Shown: positions 50,301 through 57,003, counted from the stretch's first letter. The stretch is 64,000 nucleotides of DNA from an uncultured Alphaproteobacteria bacterium (GCA_902524245.1 CABZCN010000001.1:496001-560000), one strand, 5' to 3'. The notes: generated by a model from the letters alone, not told the origin. Numbers and translations: made by a program.

Positions 50301-51885
50301 GACTGATGAAAACGGCGCTACAGCGACAGCTACACTAACAATCACAGTTAACGGATCAGATAACGAGGTTGTTGGTGTGAATGATACAGGCGCAGTTGAT
50401 GCAGGAAGCACTCTTTCTGTGACCCCTGATAGTGCGGGTTTGCTCTCAAATGACACGGATAACGGTGTAGCCGCTCTTAGTGTTGGCGAGGCATCTGTAA
50501 CGGAGATACGAACAGGAAGAGAAAACAGAAGTGGTACCAGTGGCACTGTTGGATCAACTCTGACTGGTACATATGGTACTTTAACTCTAAATTCAGACGG
50601 TACTTATACATATGTTGCAAATACTGATGCTGCCAAAGCAATAGCACCAGCTGACACAAAAATAGACTATTTTACATACACTATTAGTGATGGAACAAGT
50701 ACCGATACAGCTCAACTTGCAATTACTGTGACTGGTATCAATGAAGCACCTACTTCCACAGCGCCTCCAACAATTCGTGCTGTTGAGAACCAGCCAATAA
50801 AGTTTCAGACAAAAATCTTTTTTGATGACCCAGACCCAAAGAACAATACTTATGGACAGCTTACATACTCTGTTTCTGGCTTGCCATCTGGTCTGACAAT
50901 AAACGACAACGGAAGAATTAATGGAAAATTGAAAGAGGGAACTTACACATTTACAGTTACAGCGACTGATGGTGGTAATCTTTCAACCTCGCAAACATTT
51001 ACTATTGTTGTAGGAAAACCTCCACTTAAGGGTGAGCCACCACCACCACCCGTCGTTCTTAATAAGAAAACTATTGAAACTGCAATTGCTAATAAAATAG
51101 TTACTTTTGAAACACCGAAGACAGACAATAGAGTTAATGATTTGGAAGTTAGAAGCTCTCTCGCATCTATAGTGAAGGAGTACACATTTAATGGTGGAAT
51201 GAAAGTGATTGATGTTGCAGTTGAGGATCTGAATATCGATCAAAGTGGTAGACCAGGAGTCAATGAAAATACAATTTTAGGTTTTGCTATTGGAGACGAT
51301 TATAGATTAAACGTAAAACAATACACAGGCACATTAGAAGATGGTTCTGAACTACCCAACTGGATACGTGTTGATCCTGCAACAGGTCAGACAATTGTTC
51401 AGTTTCCTGAGAGCGTATATTCAGTTGATGTAAAAGTTATTGCAATTGACACTGATAATACAACTAGAGAAATTAACGTTACCCTTGATAAAAACTCTGT
51501 TAGCCGAGACACTGCATTAAAAAGAGACTTAGAGCCTTTTATTGATCGAAGCGCCGCTTTAAAAACAGAAGTTACAGTAGATGAGAAAGGCCAAATAATA
51601 TTGGAGTCAAATGATGGATCTAGAGATGACGTACTTAATCCAAATGACTCAAGCAATGATGATAATCAAATAGGAGACCCAAATAATCAATCCAACCTAG
51701 AAAATGCTCCTGTTATACCTGAAATTATTGAGGAAACGCCTGCTCAAGACAATCTAGCTTTAGATAACCAAAACCCTGAACTAGAGGAAAAAGTTGTAAA
51801 GTTTGCTTCTCTTCAAGATCAAATCGATTTAGAATTTGATGAACATGAAAATTATGGTGATAAAATCCTTAAAGTATCTGGTTAA
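38338..51885 (+). CDS. Giant (4515 aa) DUF4347/VCBS-repeat/propeller-repeat surface protein with LEPR-type N-terminus
   Basis: TTG start; N-terminal LHIQLLEPRIMFDGAAVYTASEALD; DUF4347-like VHIIGHASAGQVVLG...LLFYGCNLAQGEQG...ASDDVTGKDGDWLLE; ~19 VCBS/cadherin-like domains. Confidence 0.93.
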   Translation: MGKDNKNYPQLHIQLLEPRIMFDGAAVYTASEALDMLGDQQSLQVDEKNLSSDLNPIIENSKSRKEIVFIDSGVDNYQTIVDAIDSSKSIYLIDSNENGFDKMQNVLQGQSDVDAVHIIGHASAGQVVLGNSILNADTINSFSNTLQSIGNSLTPDGDLLFYGCNLAQGEQGKLLIQQIGNITQADIAASDDVTGKDGDWLLEVEKGIIEAKSLEVNHYDSNLVSLAGVSSSSGFVVESGTDLRAGQNAANTASNASDHTDGYKPYVVALERENLTTGSFDFYKQSITGTGFDESNSGVDNNNSPDITSNTTTVTASTSNPLNVYYIMATESTGRSTVRSITFDGEIVGVWFNMENIIEYSSVDKDGATYHTINQHGNGNKNAFSTEGLKTNWGTNITITSKPVVSGQSYKSDWFGVDTDSNTLYVGFNNNAKHGDIIRVFAKSGNNAPVAVDDTDSVNEDATVTKTSSQNDALNDDSDADGDTITVTQIKPSGGSNSAVSSGSSYNSSGTTVTGTYGQLTIGADGSYTYIANQAAADALDEGTGGNASDTVTDVFVYTISDGNGGTDTANITITITGVNDTPTAVNDFGAVTEDLTITITNDESGNLSGSYDTHDEHSGDILSNDTDPDASPTHTVTAVRIGSVAGSGTAGTVGSALTGTYGQLTLNANGSYSYTANQDAADALDVGDTVSDYFNYTMDDEHDDTSTAVIRIYILGANDTPVARDDQGLISEGSTLTVSNGDNANESGGTYDSTGEHTGDVIDTSLAGSQDTDADASASLVVSAIRTGRESAAAATFVDSKSVQSGITGGIAFNTDGTKMFVANVANDDVDEYTLSTGFDVSTASYDSNFSVASQDGGPNGIAFNTDGTKMFIAGKQTDSIYEYTLSTGFDVSTASYDSSFSIASQEGSVTDLAFNTDGTKMFIVGTDDDTVDEYNLSTGFDVSTASYVDGFSVQSQETVPTGLEFSADGKRMFITGNNGDDVTEYKLTTAFDVSTASHVGQFDVSSQETQASSIAFNAEGTKMFVLGFNGEDVNEYNLTSAFRVANDTGSVGSALIGAYGTLTMSSDGSYTYAANSSIEGLDSGESVYDYFTYTVDDQLNDNSTDTAELKITVLGAANTKPVARDDVGVILENGTLTVNDGDNANETSDSGTTYNATGEHSGDVINTSSTTHYDTDADGDTLIVTEVRTGNTEDAGTAGTIGSALTGTYGQLTLNANGSYTYVANQTAADELDDGDIVYDYFNYTVDDQTGATNDEDHGLITITVIGINDAPTAQDDEGVIAEGSTLTVANSANANVSGSYDATGEHSGDVIDTSSSSHTDSDADASASLSITHIKLSGGSNSTVASSSSYNSNGTQIVGTYGTLTIGADGSYTYAATTAAADALDTGEEGTDTFVYTLSDGTDIATANLTIKVLGDNDAPVARDDSGTIVEDGTLTVSDGAGNSTIAGASYVDSINLYILSGYSGGYPQDIKFNNDGTKMFVVGDSTDDIREYHLTTGFDISTASYDSLFSVASQDTNPRGLAFNNDGTKMFVAGWSNQRVFEYHLTTGFDISTASYDSNLSISSNAGGSNGLAFNSDGTKMFVNAANSSDEVVEYTLSTGFDVSTASYDSSFVTQSQDTSPQGLAFSNDGKKMFVAGDTGDDINEYTLSTGFDVSTASFVGSFDVSSQGTTPTGITFNNDGTKMFITDRSGSLGTHSVDEYTLTTPFSLVDVSGEHTGDVIDSSNTSTRDTDVDIETLTVTAVRLGSSEGSGTAGTVGSALTGTYGQLTLNSNGSYTYVANQTAADNLDAGDVATDTFNYTVSDGTATDTAVITITVIGINDAPSAQNDVGVIVEDGTLTVTNGSNATLTGDSYDATGENSGDLIDTSSSSHTDSDLDTSASLSITQIKKDGGSNSAVAVGSSYNSSGTQVTGTYGTLTIGADGSYTYAATADAADPLDVGESDTDVFVYTLSDGTATTTATLTITILGANDAPVARDDTGTINEGDTLTVSNDDNPSIVAGASFVDSFDSSSQEGTPTGLAFNNDGTKMFVVGFSSDSVNEYTLSTAFDVSTSSFVDAFTTSSQDGRATGIAFNNDGTKMFLTGFDGDDVNEYTLSTGFDVSTASFVDSFSVSSQEDSPSDLAFNSDGTKMFVVGVTGDDINEYTLSTGFDVSTASYDSNFSVASQDTEPTGLTFSTDGKKMFVIGNSGNDVNEYTLSTGFDVSTASFVDAFDVSGQEGNPRAIAFNNDGTKMFILGNGGNDVNEYTLTSPFSLVNISGEHSGDVIDTNSTTNYDTDVDVETLTVTAVRKGSSEGAGDAGTVGSALTGTYGQLTLNSNGSYTYVANQAAAEALDAGDVATDSFNYTVSDGTDTDTAVITITVIGVNDAPTAQDDVGVINEDAEFSVLDGANKNETGGSFNASGEHSGDVINTTSASHVDSDADASASLTITSIKKTGGSESAVAIGSSYNSNGTQVTGTYGTLTIGANGSYNYSANLDAADGIADGESVTDVFVYTLSDGTATTTANITITILGANDNPTAQNDEGVINEGSTLTVENSDNANVSGSYDASGEHSGDVINTTSSSHKDSDPDTSNTLSITHIKLSGGSNSTVASGSSYNSSGTAVTGTYGTLTIGADGSYKYVANSNISGLGDGQSVTDTFVYTIKDNANATTTANIVIKVLGLDTEGSGNNNPVATNNTNSVDEDATISVTDGSTGVTGDVLTNDTDADGDTLTVSAIQNSSGTSGTLGSGLTGTYGTLTINADGSYSYVADQSAADDLDSGDQVTDVFTYTVSDGNGGQDTATITITITGVNDAPVAVDDTDAVLEDATITKTGAQDDVLNDDSDADDSASLSVFDISHSNGNTGSVSSGSTYNSSSTQIVGTYGTLNIGADGSYTYTADQSAADDLDAGDVVTDVFTYTLTDGTTSDNQTATLTITVTGINDTPVAQDDVGVIAEDSTLTVTNGANANVSGSYDATGEHSGDVIDTSSSSHEDSDADDSATLSVSQIRKDGGSDSSVSSGSSYDSSGTSVTGTYGTLTIGADGSYTYVADQAAADALDLNDSVDDVFTYTLTDGTTSTTANITITVKGINDDPVAVNDTDSVSEGGTVTKTGSQDDVLSDDTDADEDATLTVTAIQPSGGSSSNVSSGSTYQSSGTSVTGTYGTLTIGADGSYTYTADQSAADALDDTETATDTFTYTVTDENGATATATITITVNGSNDAPVARNDTGTVEEDATLTVSDGDNANAVSAATYVDAFDISSQEFNPQGFTFSNDGTKMFLTGNNGDDVNEYTLTTGFDVSTASFVDSFDISSQELGPRDLAFSADGTKMFVVGVIGDDVNEYTLSTAFDVSTSSFVDSFDISSQENSPTGLAFNNDGTKMFIAGNGGDDINEYTLTTGFDVSTASFVDSFDVSSQDTAPNGLTFNSDGTKMYVVGNQGNDINEYDLTLGFDVSTASFVGALDVSSQDSAPKAISFSHDGTKLFVLGTTNKSVFEYTLTTPFSLINVDAEHSGDVIDTSNTSSYDTDVDVETLTVTAVRTGSSEGSGTAGTVGSALTGTYGQLTLNANGSYTYVANQSAADDLDAGDIVYDYFNYTVSDGDATDIAVITITVVGVNDTPVAVDDTDSVNEDATVTKTGSQDDALYDDTDADDSDSLTVTAIAPSSGSTSTVSEGSTYASGGTTVTGTYGTLTIGADGSYTYTADQSAADDLDLNDTATDVFTYTVSDGANTTTATITITVTGINDDPVAQNDVGVILEDSTLTVANSANANVSGSYDATGEHSGDVIDTSSSSHTDSDPDDSATLTVTQIKKDGGSNSAVSSGSSYDSSGTSVTGTYGTLTIGADGSYSYAADQSAADDLDKDDQVTDVFTYTLSDGTETTTANITITVIGINDTPTAVNDTDSVTEDERVTKTAVQDDVLKDDSDVDDSAILTVSNISHTNGNSGTVSSSTTHLTGTTIVGTYGTLTIGSNGSYTYIADQDAADSIASGSSETDVFTYTVTDENGATATATLTITVNGSDNEVVGVNDTGAVDAGSTLSVTPDSAGLLSNDTDNGVAALSVGEASVTEIRTGRENRSGTSGTVGSTLTGTYGTLTLNSDGTYTYVANTDAAKAIAPADTKIDYFTYTISDGTSTDTAQLAITVTGINEAPTSTAPPTIRAVENQPIKFQTKIFFDDPDPKNNTYGQLTYSVSGLPSGLTINDNGRINGKLKEGTYTFTVTATDGGNLSTSQTFTIVVGKPPLKGEPPPPPVVLNKKTIETAIANKIVTFETPKTDNRVNDLEVRSSLASIVKEYTFNGGMKVIDVAVEDLNIDQSGRPGVNENTILGFAIGDDYRLNVKQYTGTLEDGSELPNWIRVDPATGQTIVQFPESVYSVDVKVIAIDTDNTTREINVTLDKNSVSRDTALKRDLEPFIDRSAALKTEVTVDEKGQIILESNDGSRDDVLNPNDSSNDDNQIGDPNNQSNLENAPVIPEIIEETPAQDNLALDNQNPELEEKVVKFASLQDQIDLEFDEHENYGDKILKVSG
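40726..41480 (+). repeat. Propeller-like repeat block 1 (5 units)
   Basis: Five copies of FNTDGTKMFxxGxxxDxVxEYxLSTGFDVSTASYDxxFSVxSQ. Confidence 0.85.
42691..43485 (+). repeat. Propeller-like repeat block 2 (5 units)
   Basis: Five FNNDGTKMF-type units ending TPFSLVDVSGEH. Confidence 0.85.
44356..45123 (+). repeat. Propeller-like repeat block 3 (5 units)
   Basis: Five FNNDGTKMF-type units ending SPFSLVNISGEH. Confidence 0.85.
48052..48822 (+). repeat. Propeller-like repeat block 4 (5 units)
   Basis: Five FNNDGTKMF-type units ending TPFSLINVDAEH. Confidence 0.85.
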
Positions 51886-52582
51886 GACTGCTGTCTTAAT
51901 TGTTTTGATGCTCTCCTATGCTAACGCTGAGGTAAGAGAGTCAAGAGCATTAGTCGTAGCCTCGCAAGAAGCTATTCTTTCTAGTGAACTTGCTGCTCGA
52001 ATAGAAAACATTGCTGTAAAAGAAATGCAAAGATTTAAAAAAGGGGATTTATTAATTCAGTTTGATTGTAGTTTATATGAAGCTCAAAAGGATGTAGTTA
52101 GCGCGAATGCTAATAGTGCTTTAATAAAACTTAAAAGTGATGAACAAATGTTACAAATGAGATCAATCGGTAAATATGAATTAGAATTATCTATATCAGA
52201 ATATGAAAAAGCAAAATCAGAACTACGCATTGCTGAATTAAATGTTGAGAGGTGTCAGATTAAAGCACCTTTTGATGGAGCGGTGGAAGAAGTTGTGGTT
52301 AACACATTTGAAACAATTCAGCCTCAAGTAGAATTAATGAAAATCATCCAAACAGAAGTTTTAGAATTAGAAATGGTAGTTTCAAGCGAATGGATTTCTT
52401 GGTTAAAAATAGGACATCCCATAAAAGTTTATATTGATGAAATTCAAAAAGAATTTAATGCCACCATTAGTGGTATCGGTGCAAACGTAGATGCAGTTAG
52501 TCAAACTATACAACTCAAAGGCACCATCACTGACACCAGCCCTGCCCTTCTTCCAGGAATGAGTGGTCGCGTTGTATTTTGA
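51836..52582 (+). CDS. HlyD/RND-MFP-type periplasmic adaptor
   Basis: Signal peptide-like N-terminus; VVASQEAILSSELAARIENIAVKEMQRFKKGDLLIQFDCSLYEAQ; CQIKAPFDGAVEEVVVNTFETIQPQVELMKI. Overlaps the end of the giant ORF. Confidence 0.88.
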   Translation: MMNMKIMVIKSLKYLVKTAVLIVLMLSYANAEVRESRALVVASQEAILSSELAARIENIAVKEMQRFKKGDLLIQFDCSLYEAQKDVVSANANSALIKLKSDEQMLQMRSIGKYELELSISEYEKAKSELRIAELNVERCQIKAPFDGAVEEVVVNTFETIQPQVELMKIIQTEVLELEMVVSSEWISWLKIGHPIKVYIDEIQKEFNATISGIGANVDAVSQTIQLKGTITDTSPALLPGMSGRVVF

Positions 52583-53913
52583 GTGAAGACCAATTAAATC
52601 GATTATCCAGAATTTTTTCTTTTGAGAAAAAGTTACGCGATGCTCAATCTTTTGTTGAAATAAGGTACACAGTCACCAATGAACTTAGAAGTATTGCCCC
52701 ATTTATGTATGCTTTTTTTGGGTCTTGGACAAAACCAAATAGCTTTAAAATTGAGGCAATTTCTGATGTTGCGGTAGTTGAACAAACATCTGCAACTACC
52801 ACACTCGCTCAAAAAATCATTCGACAAAAATTACAAGAGGGTTCTCCAGAGACCCATCCCTTTTCTTTAAGTAAAGAAGCTTTAGTTCCTGCTAAAGGGG
52901 AAAGCCCTCTACCTGATCAATTTTTATGGGCCCCATGCTTTTCAACACAAAAAGGACCACAGGCTGTTTTATTATTAGTAAGAGACGAAAGCTGGACGGA
53001 ACAAGAAATCGAATATATCCGACATTTAAGTAATTCCGTTGGACATGCAATGGGATCACTCAAAGAGAATAACTTTTTTGAAAGTGCCGCTAAATTAATT
53101 CGCAAAACATGGTTTCAATTTTTAGTTATTGCCGGAATAGTTGCAAGTATGTTTTATCCTGTGTCTATGTCAACAATTGGACAGGCTGAAATAGCTCCTA
53201 AAGAACCAAATATTATTAATGCACCAATAGATGGAGTTATTAAAGAGGTATATGTTGAAAATAATGATGAAGTGAATTTAGAAACTCCACTATTGGATTT
53301 TGAAAAAACTCAACTACAAAACGACTATGATCTAGCCTTTCAAGAATTACAGGTAATCGAAACTGAGTTACTTCAAGCCAGACAATCTTCGTTCCAAAGC
53401 AAAGAGGATAAGGCTTTAGTCAGTCAGCTCGAAAGCAAAATAAAACTAGCACAAGAAACCCTCAATTATCAAAAAATACTATTAGACAGGTCAACTATTT
53501 ACTCTCCTGCTGAGGGCGTTGCTGTTTTACAAGATAAATCGTTGCTCATAGGCAAGCCCTACAATATTGGTGAAAACATTATGGTTGTTGCTAATCCCTC
53601 ATTAGTGGAAGTTAATATTTTCATGCCAGTAAAAGACTCCATTACAATTAAAAAAAATGCCAATATAAATGTTTTTTTGGACTCTGATCCTATGAATGTT
53701 ATCAAGGCCAAAGTCACAAAATTTTCATATGAGCCAGAAATTGTAACTCAAAACCTTCTTGCTTACCGGGTTACCGCGGAGTTAATTGATAATGATGTTC
53801 CTCCTAGAATAGGGCTTAGAGGCACTGCAAAGATATTTGGTGAGGAAGTAAAATTATTTTTCTTCTTATTTCGAAAGCCTATTATTTTTCTCAGACAGAC
53901 ACTTGGCTTATAA
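52579..53913 (+). CDS. GAF-like domain plus TM plus HlyD-type adaptor
   Basis: N-terminal ~170 aa GAF-like region; TM WFQFLVIAGIVASMFYPVSM; IINAPIDGVIKEVYVENNDEVNLETPLLDFEKTQLQNDYDLA biotinyl-lipoyl-like adaptor. Confidence 0.8.
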   Translation: MSEDQLNRLSRIFSFEKKLRDAQSFVEIRYTVTNELRSIAPFMYAFFGSWTKPNSFKIEAISDVAVVEQTSATTTLAQKIIRQKLQEGSPETHPFSLSKEALVPAKGESPLPDQFLWAPCFSTQKGPQAVLLLVRDESWTEQEIEYIRHLSNSVGHAMGSLKENNFFESAAKLIRKTWFQFLVIAGIVASMFYPVSMSTIGQAEIAPKEPNIINAPIDGVIKEVYVENNDEVNLETPLLDFEKTQLQNDYDLAFQELQVIETELLQARQSSFQSKEDKALVSQLESKIKLAQETLNYQKILLDRSTIYSPAEGVAVLQDKSLLIGKPYNIGENIMVVANPSLVEVNIFMPVKDSITIKKNANINVFLDSDPMNVIKAKVTKFSYEPEIVTQNLLAYRVTAELIDNDVPPRIGLRGTAKIFGEEVKLFFFLFRKPIIFLRQTLGL

Positions 53914-56016
53914 ATGATTACGCCTTCAATACGTCAAAATTTACAACTTCTTCAAGGAACACCTATGGAAGATGGGTCACCATCGTGGTTACTCTACGAT
54001 AACTTAAGAAATAAATATTTTACATTAGGTGTAAATGCCTTTCGTATGCTCAAACATTGGATTGCAGGTGTGGATACCAAGCAATTTATTGAACAAGCAC
54101 AACAAAAAGGTTTGGATATAGAAGAGGATCAGCTAAATGACTTTATCAATTTTCTAAAAACTAATAGTTTGATTTCTCATAACAGTTCAGAAGATGTACA
54201 GATTTTATTGCATCAACACAACGCACAAAAAAAACATTGGTTTATGAATTTAATACATAATTATTTGTTCTTTAAAATTCCCTTAATTAAACCTGACCCT
54301 TTTTTAGATAAAACATTACACATTGCAAAATTTTTTGGCCAAAGATTTTTAAGACTATTGATCTACATTATAGGTGTTACGGGCATTTATTTTGTCATCC
54401 AGCAATGGGATGAGTTTTTAACAACATTTTTATATTTTTTTAATTGGAATGGTTTGTTGTTTTATGCTTTTGCTTTGGTTGGTGTGAAAGCAATTCATGA
54501 ATTAGGACATGCGTACACTGCAAAAAATTTTGGCTGTAATGTCAATTCCATGGGAATTGCTTTTCTTGTCTTTTTTCCTTTTTTGTATACCGATAACACC
54601 AATGCGTGGAGGTTAAGAGATCACAAAAAAAGACTCTCTATAAACTTCGCAGGCATTTCCACAGAGCTACATCTTGCTTTATTGGCTACCTTTATATGGG
54701 GTATTACAGACCAAGGAATGTTGAAAAGTATAGCATTTTTTGTTGCGACAACTGGTTGGATCTCCTCCTTGCTTATCAATATAAGCCCTTTTATGCGATT
54801 TGATGGATACTATGTATTTGCAGATTATTTAAAAGTTGAAAACTTACAACCTCGAGCCTTTGCACTGGCAAAATGGAAACTTCGTCAATGGATCTTTGGG
54901 TTCAAACACAAACCCCCTGAGCAAATCAACAATCAAAAACAAAACTTAATCATTGTCTATGCTTGGGCCACGTGGATATACCGTTTCTTTTTATTTTTAG
55001 GGATAGCCTTATTAGTTTATTACTTTGCATTTAAACTTTTAGGCATCTTCCTATTTGTAGTAGAGATTGTGTGGTTTATTTTACTGCCTATTTTTAGAGA
55101 AATGCGTGAATGGTGGAGATTACGTTCTAATATTTATCTCTCCTTACAATTCGTAAGGTCGATTCTTGTGCTAGGCACTTTGGCATTTATTATATTTTAT
55201 CCTTGGAAATCTTCTCAAAAAACTCCTGCAATATATCAATCTGAAAAATTTATAGAAATCTTTCCACCAATTAATTCACAAGTTAAAGATATCTATATAA
55301 TAGAAAAACAAATCGTTAAGGAAGATCAAAAATTAATTAATTTAGACTCACCTGCTTTAAACTCTGAAATAAAAATAGCTGTTGCGGAACTAGAATTGAT
55401 AGAAATAAAAATAAATAATGCTTTAGATACAGAGACCAATAGGTCTGATTTACTACTTTTAAAAAGTGAAAGAAATAAATTTGAAACTCAAATAAATAAT
55501 CTAAATAAAATCAAATCTTCTCTGGAAATCCTGGCCCCTTTCGATGGCGAAGTAACTAATTTAGGTAATTTAAAAGAACAGCAATGGCTAAATGAAGATA
55601 CGGCTATACTTAAACTAGTAAATAAAAATAATTATCAAGTAATTGCCTTTGTATCTGAAAAAAATATTTCTTCTTTAGATACCAACAAAGAAATTTGGTT
55701 CACTCCTTCTTCTACATCACAAGACAGTATCGCTGCCTATATTAATTCAATAAGCAAATCACCGATTAATAATTTTGATATGTACCCTATGGTTACCTCA
55801 ATATTTGATGGTCCGATTGCTGCTAGTGAAAATCCTTCAGGGGGTATTCGATCTGAACAAGCATATTATAAAGTCACACTAGACTTAGAGGATAGTACCT
55901 CAGCCATGGACAATAAAATGCTTGGTTATGTAAACATGGGAATTGAGTCAAGAAGCTACTTCAAACGCTTTATTGACTTTTCATCAGCCACTTTGATCAG
56001 AGAGCTAAATTTCTAA
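53914..56016 (+). CDS. M50-family (site-2-protease-like) membrane protein with PqqD-like N-terminus and HlyD-like C-terminus
   Basis: PqqD-like N-terminus (PSWLLYDNLRNKYFTLGVNAFRMLKHW); HELGHAYTAKNFGCNVNSMGIAFLVFFPFLYTD; FMRFDGYYVFADYL; C-terminal ILAPFDGEVTNLGNLKEQQWLNEDTAILKLV. Confidence 0.88.
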   Translation: MITPSIRQNLQLLQGTPMEDGSPSWLLYDNLRNKYFTLGVNAFRMLKHWIAGVDTKQFIEQAQQKGLDIEEDQLNDFINFLKTNSLISHNSSEDVQILLHQHNAQKKHWFMNLIHNYLFFKIPLIKPDPFLDKTLHIAKFFGQRFLRLLIYIIGVTGIYFVIQQWDEFLTTFLYFFNWNGLLFYAFALVGVKAIHELGHAYTAKNFGCNVNSMGIAFLVFFPFLYTDNTNAWRLRDHKKRLSINFAGISTELHLALLATFIWGITDQGMLKSIAFFVATTGWISSLLINISPFMRFDGYYVFADYLKVENLQPRAFALAKWKLRQWIFGFKHKPPEQINNQKQNLIIVYAWATWIYRFFLFLGIALLVYYFAFKLLGIFLFVVEIVWFILLPIFREMREWWRLRSNIYLSLQFVRSILVLGTLAFIIFYPWKSSQKTPAIYQSEKFIEIFPPINSQVKDIYIIEKQIVKEDQKLINLDSPALNSEIKIAVAELELIEIKINNALDTETNRSDLLLLKSERNKFETQINNLNKIKSSLEILAPFDGEVTNLGNLKEQQWLNEDTAILKLVNKNNYQVIAFVSEKNISSLDTNKEIWFTPSSTSQDSIAAYINSISKSPINNFDMYPMVTSIFDGPIAASENPSGGIRSEQAYYKVTLDLEDSTSAMDNKMLGYVNMGIESRSYFKRFIDFSSATLIRELNF

Positions 56017-56021
56017 ATTAG

Positions 56022-56038
56022 TGGCTCATTTTGGGCCA
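56022..56038. promoter_or_regulatory. Operator-like palindrome, site 2, upstream of orphan ORF
   Basis: TGGCTCATTTTGGGCCA; matches site 1 region at 17 of 24 positions including the following AAATTA. Confidence 0.45.
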
Positions 56039-56076
56039 TAAATTACAAAAAAGCATTTAAAATCAGTGTATTATTA

Positions 56077-57003
56077 GTGCTTATGATTATTTTGCAACAG
56101 TCGATGAAAGATCAGTTTCAAAAGGAAACTGGAAAAAAAATAAGCTCCCCGAGTTCATTTTTCAAATCTAAATGGCTAGAAGAACAAGATCAAAAGAAAA
56201 CCTTTGATCACCTAAATAGCGCAGAGCTTAGTGACGTAATTAAAGAAAGACTATTTTTTAAAAGCTCTAAAGCTACTGATTATGATCGTTTCTTAGAAAT
56301 GCTTGATATTAAGAGATCAAGCGACTTCAAAATCTTTGCTAAGCTTACAGCAATTATCAAGCCATATCAGAAATTAGAATTTCAAAAAATCTCCCAAGAG
56401 TTAGAGGCATTAGATTGTTTGTACTCAATTCAAAATAAAAAAGTTATGAATCATCAAATGGTCAAATCACTTACTCAAAGTTTAAAACAGATAGAAAAAC
56501 ATTGTCAGAAAATCAAAAAAGAGATCAGCCAATCTTTAAAAAAGAGTCGATTAAAACATGGAATGAGTCCTAGTGAAATTATTTTAAAAGATGCAAGTGG
56601 TGCTGATATATCCTCCACAAGTATATTTGATGAATTTTCAATAATAGCAAAGGAATGCCAATATCTTTCTGAAGCAAATAGTTCATTTGAAAATACAGAG
56701 CCTTCTTTATTTCCAAGTTTAGAAATACAGGAAATACCTTTAGATTATTATATAGTTACACTAAAAAACTTATTTCAATGTATAGATTTGGGTCAATTTA
56801 AAATTCAGGATCAACAATCTGAGTTAAAAACTTTTTGTTGGGAAGGTATATTACAAACCCCTTCAATATGTTATACGCCTTATTCATCTTTTTTAAAGGC
56901 TTACAAAAGATGTAACGAAAAGAAAAATACTTTCTTTAGTTTGTCACAAGCAATCTCAAAAAATGACTTCTACGAAATAAGAGATAAGATTTTAAATTTC
57001 TAA
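56077..57003 (+). CDS. Hypothetical cytoplasmic protein associated with the cassette
   Basis: No signal peptide, TM or family recognised; true start may be ATG 56083 or 56104; stop overlaps convergent MFS gene by 4 nt. Confidence 0.7.
   Translation: MLMIILQQSMKDQFQKETGKKISSPSSFFKSKWLEEQDQKKTFDHLNSAELSDVIKERLFFKSSKATDYDRFLEMLDIKRSSDFKIFAKLTAIIKPYQKLEFQKISQELEALDCLYSIQNKKVMNHQMVKSLTQSLKQIEKHCQKIKKEISQSLKKSRLKHGMSPSEIILKDASGADISSTSIFDEFSIIAKECQYLSEANSSFENTEPSLFPSLEIQEIPLDYYIVTLKNLFQCIDLGQFKIQDQQSELKTFCWEGILQTPSICYTPYSSFLKAYKRCNEKKNTFFSLSQAISKNDFYEIRDKILNF

Larger units (their letters stand above)
39673..50760 (+). repeat. Array of ~19 VCBS/cadherin-like domains (coding)
   Basis: Recurrent junction GxNDxPVAxDDxxxVxEDxTLTV and GTYGTLTIGADGSYTYxADQxAADxLDxGD counted by eye. 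Confidence 0.9.

Noticed and set aside
39459-51656. Numerous antisense and alternate-frame ORFs inside the giant gene (e.g. 39459-39701, 44388-44795, 48237-48482)
   Set aside because: They recur wherever the VCBS/propeller repeats recur, show no family features, and are explained by the composition of the long sense ORF.
38338-51885. Giant ORF as a classical RTX adhesin with C-terminal T1SS signal
   Set aside because: No GGxGxDxUx nonapeptide runs were seen in the C-terminus; the tail is acidic (LEEKVVKFASLQDQIDLEFDEHENYGDKILKVSG) with an Ig-like domain before it.
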